From Opitutaceae bacterium (GTDB taxonomy: Bacteria; Verrucomicrobiota; Verrucomicrobiia; Opitutales; Opitutaceae): 64,000 bases of DNA. A program made the position numbers and the translations under genes. The stretch covers positions 1 to 64,000 of the forward strand of contig JAUYAK010000124.1 of the NCBI GenBank assembly GCA_030693515.1, read 5' to 3'. Of this stretch, positions 18,908-26,793 are shown piece by piece; within the stretch, counting starts at the first letter, position 1; the number at the start of each line of letters is the position of its first letter. Below the pieces are notes generated by a model, which saw only the letters and a list, made by a program, of their open reading frames with translations, was not told where the DNA came from and did not search any database.

Positions 18908-19039
18908 TCAATGGTGCGGCTTGCAGCCGGTGATTCCAATCAAGACGACGGCGACCACCAGGGTCACCGCTGCGGGTTGCAGCCATTTCGATTGAGAAAG
19001 CGTGAGCACGAAGCTCGTGATTTTGTTTTTCGTTTTCAT
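18908..19039 (-). CDS. Twin small membrane peptide B (43 aa, ends GCKPHH)
   Basis: A 43-residue paralogue of the peptide at 18719-18850: same MKTKNKI start, one hydrophobic helix (about 19-37), and a GCKPHH tail with Cys and two His. It lies 57 bases upstream of its twin and 40 bases downstream of copB, so all are likely co-transcribed. A tandem duplication with the Cys-His tail retained argues for function. Confidence 0.75.
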   Translation of the reverse strand: MKTKNKITSFVLTLSQSKWLQPAAVTLVVAVVLIGITGCKPHH

Positions 19040-19079
19040 GGGATTCCGTGTTGCGGAGATATTTTGAATTCGGGTGGAT

Positions 19080-19880
19080 TCAGAACCATGTCCGCAGTCC
19101 GAATACCACGGACGTGGATGAAGTGTCCTCGCCACTGCGCCGCACCAAATCGGCGGTCTTGCCGAGCACGCGACGCCAGGTCACGCCGACGTAGGGCGAG
19201 AATTGCCGCCGGAGGTCGTAGCGCAGACGCACGCCGAATTCGAAATCGTTGACCCCGGCGGCGACATTCCGACGAGTGTCGTCCTGGAGCGCGGCGTTGA
19301 GATCGATGCGCGGTTGGATGACCCAGCGCTGCGTGATCAATTGATCGTAGCTCGATGTGAAGCGAAACGAGGCCTTGCCCTTTTCGCTCAGGAAGAGCGC
19401 CGGCTCGATGTCGAACCAGTAAGGCGCGAGTCCTTCGAGTCCCACCACGAAAAACGCCGTGGTGTCTCGCGCGCGGCCACTGTATTGCCTGTCCACACGC
19501 ACGCCGGTTTGGAAATCCCAAAACGGGCTGAAGAGCCGGCTGTAGAGTGCCTGCGCTTCGAACTCGCCAGTCTTCGCGCCCTTCGTCTCCTGCTCGCCCT
19601 CGGCTTTCCACCAGAACCGCTGGTAGTCGCCGCCGATCCAGCCCTGCGCATCGACGACCGCTGCGTCGGGCGCATCGCCGGTGCGGAACTCGGATTTTTC
19701 AAACAGTGTGAACGTCCTGAACATCGGATCGTGCATCGCCGGCTCCCAGCCGGGCGGCAGTGGTTTTCCCAGACCGCCGCCATGCCCTGAGTGACCGGAC
19801 TCGGCGGCGAACCCCACGGCCGACGAGCCGAGGAGGAACGTGAGCGCGACAACGAAGTGAGAAAGCGTTTTCGTGTTCAT
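19080..19880 (-). CDS. copB: CopB/PcoB-like outer-membrane copper resistance protein
   Basis: A 266-residue protein from the ATG at 19880. A signal peptide (1-26) is followed by a short His/Gly stretch (SGHSGHGGG) and the CopB domain: GWIGGDYQRFWWKAEGEQ, ALYSRLFSPFWDFQTGVR, GLAPYWFDIEPALFLSEKG, ending in FGLRTWF, an outer-membrane C-terminal signature ending in Phe. CopB works with the multicopper oxidase CopA, whose gene is immediately upstream (12-base gap). The usual Met-rich N-terminal repeats of Pseudomonas CopB are missing. Confidence 0.94.
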   Translation of the reverse strand: MNTKTLSHFVVALTFLLGSSAVGFAAESGHSGHGGGLGKPLPPGWEPAMHDPMFRTFTLFEKSEFRTGDAPDAAVVDAQGWIGGDYQRFWWKAEGEQETKGAKTGEFEAQALYSRLFSPFWDFQTGVRVDRQYSGRARDTTAFFVVGLEGLAPYWFDIEPALFLSEKGKASFRFTSSYDQLITQRWVIQPRIDLNAALQDDTRRNVAAGVNDFEFGVRLRYDLRRQFSPYVGVTWRRVLGKTADLVRRSGEDTSSTSVVFGLRTWF

Positions 19881-19891
19881 GGTGGTTCTCC

Positions 19892-21922
19892 TCACGCGAC
19901 GCTGAACACGCGGAACATCCCCGCATCCATGTGATATTGCAGATGGCAGTGGAAGGCCCAGTCGCCGCGCGCGTCCGCGGTTACGAGCACCGAGATTTTC
20001 TCGCCGGGCTTCACGGTCACGGTGTGCTTCAGCGGTGCGAGTCCCTCGGCGCCGTTCTCAAGTTCCATGAACATCCCGTGCAGGTGCAGCGGATGCTCCA
20101 TCATCGTGTGATTGATGAATGTCACACGCACGCGTTCGCCGAAGCGCAGTCGAATCGGTTCTGACTCGGAGAATTTCTTGCCATCGAAGCCCCAAATGAA
20201 TCGCTCCATGTTGCCCGTGATGTTCATCGTGATCTCGCGCTCGGGCGCAGGCATCGGTCGCGCATCGAGTCCCACCAAATCTCGATAAACCAAAACGCGC
20301 CGGCCATCTTCGCCGAGCCCGGTGCCGGGCTCGTGCGCGCGGCTCATCGGCGACATCGCCATCATGCTGTTGCCCGGCCCGAATTCGTTTTTCATCGCGC
20401 CCATCCCGCCATGGCCGCTGCTCATGCCCGCCATGCCTTCGTGACCGCTCGGCGCGGCGGAAGACGACGGAGCCGAAGCAGTGCCTGCCGACGGAGCGGC
20501 GCCGTGGCCGGCGTGTCCTCCCGCAGTCGGAGCAGCGGGCGTTGACGGCGCTGCGGCATTCGAGCCGTGCGCACTCTGATTCATGCCGGGCATCGCCCCC
20601 GCCGTGGGAGCCGGTTTTGGGGTGCCCATCATCGCCGAATGGTCAGCGGCGCTCATGCCGCTCATCCCGCCCTTTTGCTTTCCACCCATTTCCATCTTCC
20701 CCATCGCGGAGTCGCCCATCGCCATGTCGCCCATGCCCATGTCGGCCATGGTGCGCAGCGGTCGCTTTCTCTGCGCGGGGATTTCTGGCATCATGCCTTC
20801 GCGAGGCGCGAGCGTGCCGAGCGCGAAACCGCTCCGGTCGGTCGACTCGGCAAAGAGTGCGTAAGCCCGGTCCTCTGTCGGCTCGACGAGGACATCGTAG
20901 GTTTCAGCCGCGCCCATACGGAATTCTTCGACCTCAACCGGCTTCACGTGCTGACCGTCCGCCTGCACCACGGTCATTTTCAATCCGGGAATGCGGACAT
21001 CGAAATGCGTGGTCGCCGCGGAATTGATGATCCGCAACCGCACGCGCTCACCAGGACGGAAGGTTCCCGTCCACGGCGTCGCCGCCGGCCGGCCGTTGAG
21101 CAAGAAGTTGAAATATGTCCCGGTGAGGTCGGCGATGTCGGTGGGGTCCATCCGCATTTTCCCCCACATCGCTCGCTCCGCCCAAGTCTGCTTGAAGCCT
21201 TTCTTCGACACGTCGTCGAAGAAGTCGCCCAGCGTTCGCTGCTGCATGTTGCTAAAATTGCTCTGCTTTTTCAGCTTCGCGAGGAGCCGGTGCGGGTCCG
21301 CGAACGTCCAATCCGAAAGCACCACGGTATGTTCGCGCGAGTAATTGAACGGCTCGGGTTCGGCGGGATCTATGATGAACGGGCCGTAGAGCCCGAGCTG
21401 CTCCTGCATCCCAGAATGACTGTGATACCAATACGTGCCGTATTGCTTCAGTGGAAAACGATAGATGAACGTCTCGCCCGGATCGACGCCCTTGAACGTC
21501 ACGCCCGGCACGCCATCCATTTCGTTTGGCAGGAGGATGCCGTGCCAGTGGATCGACGTGCGCTCCTTCAGCCGATTCGTGACGCGCAGCTCGACATCCT
21601 GGCCTTGCCGGAAGCGCAGCAGTCGCGCCGGCAACGAACCGTTGACGGTTACCGCCTGTCCAACGCGGTCGCCGATGCGGAAATCCATTTTATCAATCGT
21701 GAGTTCGACGACGGTTGGATTCCCCGGCGCTGACGCAGCCGACGCAGCAGGTGTGCTCGGCGTCGTTGCTCCGGAGTGGCCCGCATGTGGCGTCTGCGCA
21801 TAAGCCGGAGCAAGTCGGGACAACCCAGCCCACAGGCCGGCCGCGCCCGCGGCGCGCAGGAAATCACGGCGCGACGACCCCAAAGCGTAAGCGCGGACGG
21901 GAGAAAGTTCAGCGCGAGGCAT
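19892..21922 (-). CDS. copA: CopA-type multicopper oxidase
   Basis: A 676-residue periplasmic enzyme that oxidises Cu(I) and sequesters copper. The ATG at 21922 begins a Tat signal peptide with SSRRDFLRAAGA. The three cupredoxin domains carry all copper motifs: HWHG (first pair), WYHSHSG, HPLHLHGMFMEL and HCHLQYHMDAGMF, with Met at the end as T1 axial ligand. A Met/His-rich insertion (residues about 420-540, many GHxGM and MGxM units) lies before the last domain, as in CopA and PcoA. A GTGTAAGGAAC promoter-like site lies 96 bases upstream. Confidence 0.96.
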   Translation of the reverse strand: MPRAELSPVRAYALGSSRRDFLRAAGAAGLWAGLSRLAPAYAQTPHAGHSGATTPSTPAASAASAPGNPTVVELTIDKMDFRIGDRVGQAVTVNGSLPARLLRFRQGQDVELRVTNRLKERTSIHWHGILLPNEMDGVPGVTFKGVDPGETFIYRFPLKQYGTYWYHSHSGMQEQLGLYGPFIIDPAEPEPFNYSREHTVVLSDWTFADPHRLLAKLKKQSNFSNMQQRTLGDFFDDVSKKGFKQTWAERAMWGKMRMDPTDIADLTGTYFNFLLNGRPAATPWTGTFRPGERVRLRIINSAATTHFDVRIPGLKMTVVQADGQHVKPVEVEEFRMGAAETYDVLVEPTEDRAYALFAESTDRSGFALGTLAPREGMMPEIPAQRKRPLRTMADMGMGDMAMGDSAMGKMEMGGKQKGGMSGMSAADHSAMMGTPKPAPTAGAMPGMNQSAHGSNAAAPSTPAAPTAGGHAGHGAAPSAGTASAPSSSAAPSGHEGMAGMSSGHGGMGAMKNEFGPGNSMMAMSPMSRAHEPGTGLGEDGRRVLVYRDLVGLDARPMPAPEREITMNITGNMERFIWGFDGKKFSESEPIRLRFGERVRVTFINHTMMEHPLHLHGMFMELENGAEGLAPLKHTVTVKPGEKISVLVTADARGDWAFHCHLQYHMDAGMFRVFSVA

Positions 21923-21995
21923 AGGATTTAGTGCCGAGTAGGTGGGCACGCGGGCATTAAGTCCGTCGCACGCAAGACCACTGTCGGCGTAAACA

Positions 21996-22028
21996 CAGAA
22001 CGGGGGTTCACTTGGCAGTTCCTTACAC
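21996..22028 (-). promoter_or_regulatory. Putative ECF promoter of copA (GTGTAAGGAAC-N16-GTTCTG)
   Basis: On the minus strand GTGTAAGGAAC (22028-22018) is followed after 16 bases by GTTCTG (22001-21996). Transcription would begin about 70 bases before copA. An identical 11-mer lies in the same 356-base intergenic gap facing the other way. The rest of the gap shows no convincing gene; a short minus-strand reading frame at 22093-22287 is not supported. Confidence 0.55.
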
Positions 22029-22221
22029 TTCCCATCCACAAGCGCTTACCTCATGAACGCGGCAGACAGCGTTATGAATCGAAAAGCGCGCTTCACTTCA
22101 TTTCAGCGCAGACGCTGTCAATCGACCCTATGTTTGTGCGCGCCGCGATGGCGCTCAGCAGCGGCTCCGTGATCTCGAACCCGCTGCCGCACGGCGGCTT
22201 CGGTTGTGACGTTATGCCGGA

Positions 22222-22255
22222 GTGTAAGGAACCCCGAGCGCGGAAAAGGTCTATC
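22222..22255 (+). promoter_or_regulatory. Putative ECF promoter of the TylF-type gene (GTGTAAGGAAC-N16-GTCTATC)
   Basis: The same 11-base element as before copA (22222-22232) is followed after 16 bases by GTCTATC (22249-22255), giving a start near 22262 and a leader of about 17 bases. GGAAC-N16-GTC is the general form of many ECF promoters. The two copies in one divergent gap imply co-control of copA and this methyltransferase. Confidence 0.55.
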
Positions 22256-22278
22256 TTGGCGCCCCAATAGCAGCCCTG

Positions 22279-23052
22279 ATGAACCAAAATCTCGCCACGA
22301 CCTTATTTCCGGAATGGACCACCACGCCTCCCAAATTCCTCCGAACGATTAATAAAGTGATACGCCGGCGACCACTGCGGTTCCGATTGGAGCGCGCCGT
22401 CGATGGTCGCATTGATATGACTACAATCGAACAGCGCGTTCACCTGATGGAGCTGCTCACAGTCGTAGTGCAGTATGAAGTGGCGGGTGACGTTGTGGAG
22501 TTGGGAACTTTCGAAGGAAAGACCGCCGTCTTACTCACGCGAGTGCTTCAAGAACTTGGTTCACCAAAGAAGCTCCACGTTTATGATGCGTTCGACGTAG
22601 GATATTTTCTGGGCGAAGAAGCCGATGTTCTCGCGCTTCTGCGTCAAAACTTTGCGGGTGCTGGAGCGCGCCTGCCCGAAATTCACAAGGGCTACTTCGA
22701 GCAGACGCTGCCGGCCGAACTCCCTGAAACCGTTTGTTTCGCGCATCTCGATGTCGGTATCGGTCCGCATCCGGATCGCCACAAAGGAGTCATGTTAAAA
22801 TGCCTGGAGAGTATATACCCGAGGCTCGCGCCGGGGGGTATTTGCCTGCTGATGGACTACAATGACGGGAGCTTCTCGGATGTGGCGGACGGCCACCCTG
22901 GTGTTCGCCAGGCCACGGACGAGTTCCTGCTAAACAAGCCTGAGAAGGCGGTGACGCTCTACGGCGGTCAGGGTGCGATGGGCTATTTTAGGAAATCAGG
23001 GATGCCGGCGCCGCAGAAAGCCGTGGAGCGAGAACACATGGCGGTTAGGTGA
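22279..23052 (+). CDS. TylF/MycF-type SAM-dependent O-methyltransferase
   Basis: A 257-residue protein. The SAM site is VVELGTFEGKTAVLLTRVLQ (about 74-93), followed by VYDAFDV and the metal-ligand-bearing segments FAHLDVGIGPH and CLLMDYNDGSF typical of Mg2+-dependent TylF methyltransferases. Known members methylate sugars of macrolides and similar small molecules. It is the only plus-strand gene in the copper block and has its own copy of the GTGTAAGGAAC promoter, so it is probably copper-induced. Its substrate here is unknown; a surface glycan or small metabolite is plausible. Confidence 0.82.
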   Translation: MNQNLATTLFPEWTTTPPKFLRTINKVIRRRPLRFRLERAVDGRIDMTTIEQRVHLMELLTVVVQYEVAGDVVELGTFEGKTAVLLTRVLQELGSPKKLHVYDAFDVGYFLGEEADVLALLRQNFAGAGARLPEIHKGYFEQTLPAELPETVCFAHLDVGIGPHPDRHKGVMLKCLESIYPRLAPGGICLLMDYNDGSFSDVADGHPGVRQATDEFLLNKPEKAVTLYGGQGAMGYFRKSGMPAPQKAVEREHMAVR

Positions 23053-23216
23053 GCGGGCGGGCGCTCAACAACAACCCGCTGCCCGCTGCCTTGATTAGGT
23101 TTCAAAGGCGGTAAGGCGTCGTTGCGATGCCCGCGCTCAAAGAACATCATGTCAGCGACGGCGATTCGATGAGAGTGTTAAATACCTCATCGCGCTTCGC
23201 CGCGCATCATACCTGC

Positions 23217-23246
23217 AAAGAAAAAGCCCGGAGCGCAGCTCCGGGC
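23217..23246 (-). terminator. Rho-independent terminator after the double DUF305 gene
   Basis: A perfect 9-bp stem GCCCGGAGC/GCTCCGGGC (23226-23234 and 23238-23246) with a 3-base loop is followed on the minus strand by CTTTTTCTTT. It lies 30 bases past the DUF305 gene stop at 23277. Confidence 0.9.
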
Positions 23247-23276
23247 CGTGAAGAAAGTGAGTGTTGTGAGGGAGGC

Positions 23277-24101
23277 TTAGCGCGAGGCGCCTCGCTTGAA
23301 GCCCTTCAACTCGTCGATTTCTTTTTTCTGAACGTCGATCGTCTTTTGTGCGAACTGTTTCACTTCGGCGCTGCTGGCTTGGTTCTTCGCCAACTCGGAC
23401 ATCTCGATCGCCATAGCGTGATGCTTGATCATTTCGTCCGTGAACACGCGGTCGAATTCGGCGCCTTGCGCAGCTTGCAGCTTGCCCATCGACTCAGTCT
23501 TCATCGCTTCGTGCGAGGAACCTTCATGAGAGGTGCGGCCGGTCGGGGCGCCTGCGTGCGTGGCCGTGCTTGCGTGCGAGGTCTGATCCGTGCTGCCGGT
23601 GTGCACGCCACGGGTCTCGTCAACGCGCGACACGTTGGTCTTGGACACGTGCTGCGTATTTTCCGCGGACCCAGTATTCCGCCCGCTCGTAAGCGAGCTC
23701 TTGTCCGTCGACGTCGGGCCGACGTGGGTGCCCTTAGTCTCTTCCGAACGCGAGATGCCCGCGGTGGTGGAGACGTGGCGGTCGCTGCTTGTGCCGCTCG
23801 CAGAGGCGTGATGGCCGCTCCCGGCCAAGCCTTTCAGTTCCTCAACCTCCTTCTGCTGCTTGTCGGACATCTTTTGTGCGAACTGCTTGATTTCGGGCCG
23901 TTGCGCGCGCTGCTGCGCAAGGCCCGCCATCTCGATTCCTTGTTGATGATGCTCGATCATCTGGCCGACGAACTTGTGGTCGAACTCCTCGCCTTTGAGC
24001 TTTTTGAGGTTCTCCGTCATGGGATCTTTGGCAGCGAGCTGACCCGCTGCGAGGACGCACATCGCGAGCGCCGTGATGCTAAATTTCAGAGGTGATTTCA
24101 T
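23277..24101 (-). CDS. Periplasmic protein with two DUF305 domains
   Basis: A 274-residue protein with a signal peptide (1-24). Two copies of the DUF305 signature are separated by a 100-residue Ser/Thr/Gly/His linker: FDHKFVGQMIEHHQQGIEMA (about 40-59) and FDRVFTDEMIKHHAMAIEMS (about 213-232), each with the MIxHH motif followed by a helical repeat ending in EELKG/DELKG. DUF305 proteins are four-helix bundles, often copper- or ferritin-like. Tandem duplication inside one chain is uncommon. The linker repeats HxS/THV and TG motifs, suggesting low-complexity slippage. A strong terminator follows it. Confidence 0.85.
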   Translation of the reverse strand: MKSPLKFSITALAMCVLAAGQLAAKDPMTENLKKLKGEEFDHKFVGQMIEHHQQGIEMAGLAQQRAQRPEIKQFAQKMSDKQQKEVEELKGLAGSGHHASASGTSSDRHVSTTAGISRSEETKGTHVGPTSTDKSSLTSGRNTGSAENTQHVSKTNVSRVDETRGVHTGSTDQTSHASTATHAGAPTGRTSHEGSSHEAMKTESMGKLQAAQGAEFDRVFTDEMIKHHAMAIEMSELAKNQASSAEVKQFAQKTIDVQKKEIDELKGFKRGASR

Positions 24102-24273
24102 ACTGTGTTAGAGGTTGATTGTGAACGCCTACTTCCGGTGGAAGTGATGATGATAGGACCGGTGAAGCCTGTTATTTGTGCGCGGCCTCGGCTTAGAAGG
24201 GAGCTGCCACACACGAGCCATCTGCAAACTGCGTTTGAAACAATGCGGCTGTAACCCGGACAGCGCACAGCCG

Positions 24274-24308
24274 GACCGGTTCATTACACTAACCATAAGA
24301 CCGGTTCA
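24274..24308. repeat. 10-bp direct repeat GACCGGTTCA with an embedded GTGTAATGAAC element
   Basis: GACCGGTTCA occurs at 24274-24283 and 24299-24308, 25 bases apart. Between and overlapping them, on the minus strand, is GTGTAATGAAC (24289-24279), one base away from the copA promoter element, pointing toward the double DUF305 gene 178 bases away. The gap 24102-24478 otherwise shows only an unsupported plus-strand frame. Confidence 0.5.
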
Positions 24309-24478
24309 CGAACTGTTTGGGGCAAGGAACCTTCCGTTGAACCCCGCTCACCGGTCATCAAAGATATCCGTCCTTCAGCTAGATCCCATCATCAGTTCTT
24401 TCCGGAATGGAGTCCAACGCTTCGACTCCCGAATTGAAGAGTTTCGCCGCGGCAAGACGTGGCCCGAGAGAGCCGGAT

Positions 24479-25720
24479 TTATCGCACAGTGACTAGCGCC
24501 GTCACGACCTTCGATGGCGTGCCTTCCTGAGTATAGCAGAGGAGAAACTGCGCGGGTGAAGCATCGTGCAGCAGCGTGATGCGCGGAAAGCCGCTGGCTC
24601 GCGCCGTGGTCGTCGGGGCTAACAGCATTGGCGCCGAGAGTTCGCCGCGCGGCGACTGCACGCGCAGAAAGATGCCACCTTCCTTTTCTGTGCCGGAATT
24701 CTCCAACCATGTGACGACTGCCGCGCCATCGGAGAGGACCGCGCAGTCAACGCGACCCGCCGGACGACCAAGATCGATTTGCGTCGGCAAACCGAACTCC
24801 GCCGTCCGATCTTTCGCGCGGGCAAGATACACCCGCGGTTGATTGTTCGCCACGGTGAACCACGCGGCCGTTACGTGTTCGCGGGAGCTGGCGAGCTGCG
24901 GACCATTCACCGGACACCCCGCGATTTTCCAGCCATCGGCATGAAGCAGCTGTGATGGCTCCCAGCGACCAGCTCGAAATCGAGCGGTGCGCATATCGCG
25001 CACTTCGTCCTTCGTGCGTCCACGATAGGCGAGCAGCGCACCGCCGTCGGCGGTTGGCACGAACGAGAGCTGACAGCAGTCGCACACGAAATCATCGACG
25101 AGCACGTCAGCGCCAATTTCGCCGCCGAGCACGCGCGAGTAGAGCGCTTGCTGGTTCTTTCCACCGCGTCGGGCTCGACCATCGAGCCATGCAGCGAGCA
25201 AGCGCCCATCGGGCAGCGGTTGGAATGCGACGAACTCAACCGAGTCGCTCGCGCGCGTGAGTGGCTGCGGTGCGCTCCACGTCGCGCCGCCATCCGTCGA
25301 AACGCTAAACTCGGCGTGATAGCCGTCGCCGTGATGACCGCCGCCACCGTGGCTGCCCACGAACCACGCTGCCGTCAGCCTATCCTTTTGCACGGCGAGC
25401 GCCGGAAAATCCGCCCAATTGACAAACCAGCCGGCACCCCGAGCAATGAGGCGCGATTCACCCCAACGAGAGCGCGCGGCATCGAAGCGCGCGCATTTGA
25501 GCGCGTGCTGCCCGGCTTCGACCGGCTCAAGCCACGAGAGCCAGTGTTCGCCCTCCGCCGACGTGACGAGCGACGAGCCCATCGCACCCGGCCCGCACGG
25601 AGACGGGATCGACGCGACGTTCGCCACGAGCGGCCGCACAGGCGCGGCGGCGAAGACCTGCGAACCGTGCATGGCGATTGCCGCGGCGAGCGTGAATTGA
25701 ATGCGGGTGAAGAATGGCAT
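24479..25720 (-). CDS. Secreted sialidase-fold beta-propeller protein with a CDCC motif
   Basis: A 413-residue protein with a signal peptide (1-25). It is built from propeller blades with Asp-box-like turns (STDGGATWSAPQPL is a canonical BNR box; others are degenerate). A VCDCCQ motif near residue 213 and a GCPVNGPQL segment near 270 recur, from memory, in propeller proteins of unknown function near metal or respiratory genes. Sialidase catalytic Arg triad and Tyr are not evident, so enzymatic sialidase activity is unlikely. His-rich HGGGGHHGDGYH (about 124-135) may bind metal. It begins 24 bases after a terminator, so its transcription may be attenuated. Confidence 0.75.
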   Translation of the reverse strand: MPFFTRIQFTLAAAIAMHGSQVFAAAPVRPLVANVASIPSPCGPGAMGSSLVTSAEGEHWLSWLEPVEAGQHALKCARFDAARSRWGESRLIARGAGWFVNWADFPALAVQKDRLTAAWFVGSHGGGGHHGDGYHAEFSVSTDGGATWSAPQPLTRASDSVEFVAFQPLPDGRLLAAWLDGRARRGGKNQQALYSRVLGGEIGADVLVDDFVCDCCQLSFVPTADGGALLAYRGRTKDEVRDMRTARFRAGRWEPSQLLHADGWKIAGCPVNGPQLASSREHVTAAWFTVANNQPRVYLARAKDRTAEFGLPTQIDLGRPAGRVDCAVLSDGAAVVTWLENSGTEKEGGIFLRVQSPRGELSAPMLLAPTTTARASGFPRITLLHDASPAQFLLCYTQEGTPSKVVTALVTVR

Positions 25721-25743
25721 TCGAGCGATAACGACAGGGGATG

Positions 25744-25786
25744 AGAAAAAATCCAGCCCCCCGCTCGCTAAAACAGGAGGCTGGAT
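25744..25786 (-). terminator. Rho-independent terminator after the DUF3347 gene
   Basis: An 8-bp stem ATCCAGCC/GGCTGGAT (25751-25758 and 25779-25786) with a 20-base loop is followed on the minus strand by TTTTTCTC. It closes the operon that runs leftward from the RND/FkbM genes. A smaller inverted repeat (CGCTAG/CTAGCG) lies at 25787-25805. Confidence 0.75.
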
Positions 25787-25850
25787 CGCTAGTTACCAGC
25801 TAGCGCCAATGTCCGCACCAAACTCCTCAGTCTTGTGCGGAATTCGTGCA

Positions 25851-26333
25851 TCACTTGATGCTGCCGCAGGTGAGCATCGATTTTCCGAAATACGGGTTGC
25901 TGATCTTTTTCGAGGTCTGCACCCAATCGCCTTCGCCGCCCTCGACCATTGGACAATTCGCGACAAAGTAACCTTCCTTGCCTTCCGCATAGTGAATCGC
26001 TCGCTTGCTCAGCGCCTTGAACTCGGCACGCGCCGTCTTGAGCGAGTCAGCCGTGGCGATCTTCTTCACCAGCCCCGCGAACTTTGCCTGCCGGTCCTGC
26101 TGTTCCTCCGTGAGCGGCTCTTTGAGCGGAGTTTTCGGCTGCGTCGGAATCGCCGCCGCGGCCTTTTTCGTCGCCGCGAGATCGTCCGCCGCGAGCGCAG
26201 CGCGCACCGCCTCGTATTGAGACAGGAACGCCTTTTGGTCGTCGTTTAACGGAGCACTTTTGTCGTGAGCATAAACGGTCGTTCCCAAGAGGGAGCAGCC
26301 GGCGAGGGTCAGCAGCAGTCGGATGTTTTTCAT
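25851..26333 (-). CDS. DUF3347-type periplasmic copper-associated protein
   Basis: A 160-residue protein from the ATG at 26333, with a signal peptide (1-22). The C-terminal 45 residues contain the signature NCPMVEGGEGDWVQ...NPYFGKSMLTCG, the conserved DUF3347 ending found in CusB-like adaptors and stand-alone periplasmic proteins; the Cys-Pro-Met and Met-Leu-x-Cys-Gly parts probably bind copper. The middle is helical. It is 5 bases after the preceding gene and is the last gene before a terminator. Confidence 0.85.
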   Translation of the reverse strand: MKNIRLLLTLAGCSLLGTTVYAHDKSAPLNDDQKAFLSQYEAVRAALAADDLAATKKAAAAIPTQPKTPLKEPLTEEQQDRQAKFAGLVKKIATADSLKTARAEFKALSKRAIHYAEGKEGYFVANCPMVEGGEGDWVQTSKKISNPYFGKSMLTCGSIK

Positions 26334-26338
26334 GAGGA

Positions 26339-26791
26339 TTAATTTTTCTTCGGCAAATTGCGGGAGGAGCTGTGGGTCTGGATTATTTTCCACTCGGCAC
26401 CGAGTTTCTTCAACACCGACGTGGCAACGCCGCGCTTTTCGATTACACGGTCGTCCTTGAGCACGATCTTGTAGATGTAGGTCTCGGTCGCGAAGGCGTA
26501 GAGCGCATCCACGTGCACATCTACCTTGTAGTCGCGGAAACTGAATTCCTTGAACTCCCCAAGTTCGGGACCGATGTGATGTTCGAGGTAATTCGCGAAC
26601 GTGCCTTCGACACCGCCGGATTCGAACACCTGCGAATCAGCGGTGAACACGTTTAACGCCGGAGCCGCATCGCGCCTTTCGAGCGCGGCCTTGTAGACCT
26701 TGAGCACGGCTTTGACGGCGGCGACATCGGCCGACTCCGCCGCGAGAGCGGGGCTGCCGAGCAAGGCGAAAATCAGCAGGAAGCGTTTCAT
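26339..26791 (-). CDS. Secreted SnoaL/DUF4440-like protein
   Basis: A 150-residue protein from the ATG at 26791, with a signal peptide (1-17). The fold is NTF2-like: an N-terminal helix pair (VKAVLKVYKAALERRDA) and a curved sheet ending in GAEWKIIQTHSSSRN, a typical SnoaL/DUF4440 finish. Function is unknown; the His-Ser-Ser-Ser-Arg ending is conserved in the family. It overlaps neither neighbour (5 and 2 base gaps) and belongs to the copper operon. Confidence 0.75.
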   Translation of the reverse strand: MKRFLLIFALLGSPALAAESADVAAVKAVLKVYKAALERRDAAPALNVFTADSQVFESGGVEGTFANYLEHHIGPELGEFKEFSFRDYKVDVHVDALYAFATETYIYKIVLKDDRVIEKRGVATSVLKKLGAEWKIIQTHSSSRNLPKKN

Positions 26792-26793
26792 GG

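Noticed and set aside
22093-22287. 65-codon minus-strand frame in the copA/TylF gap
   Set aside because: It covers a promoter-like element and the start of the plus-strand gene and has no homology that I can see.
24178-24492. 104-codon plus-strand frame upstream of the propeller gene
   Set aside because: It overlaps the direct-repeat and promoter-like region, runs into the propeller gene from the opposite side, and has no recognisable motif.
24479-25720. True sialidase
   Set aside because: An Asp-box is present, but the catalytic Arg triad and Tyr/Glu pair are not evident.
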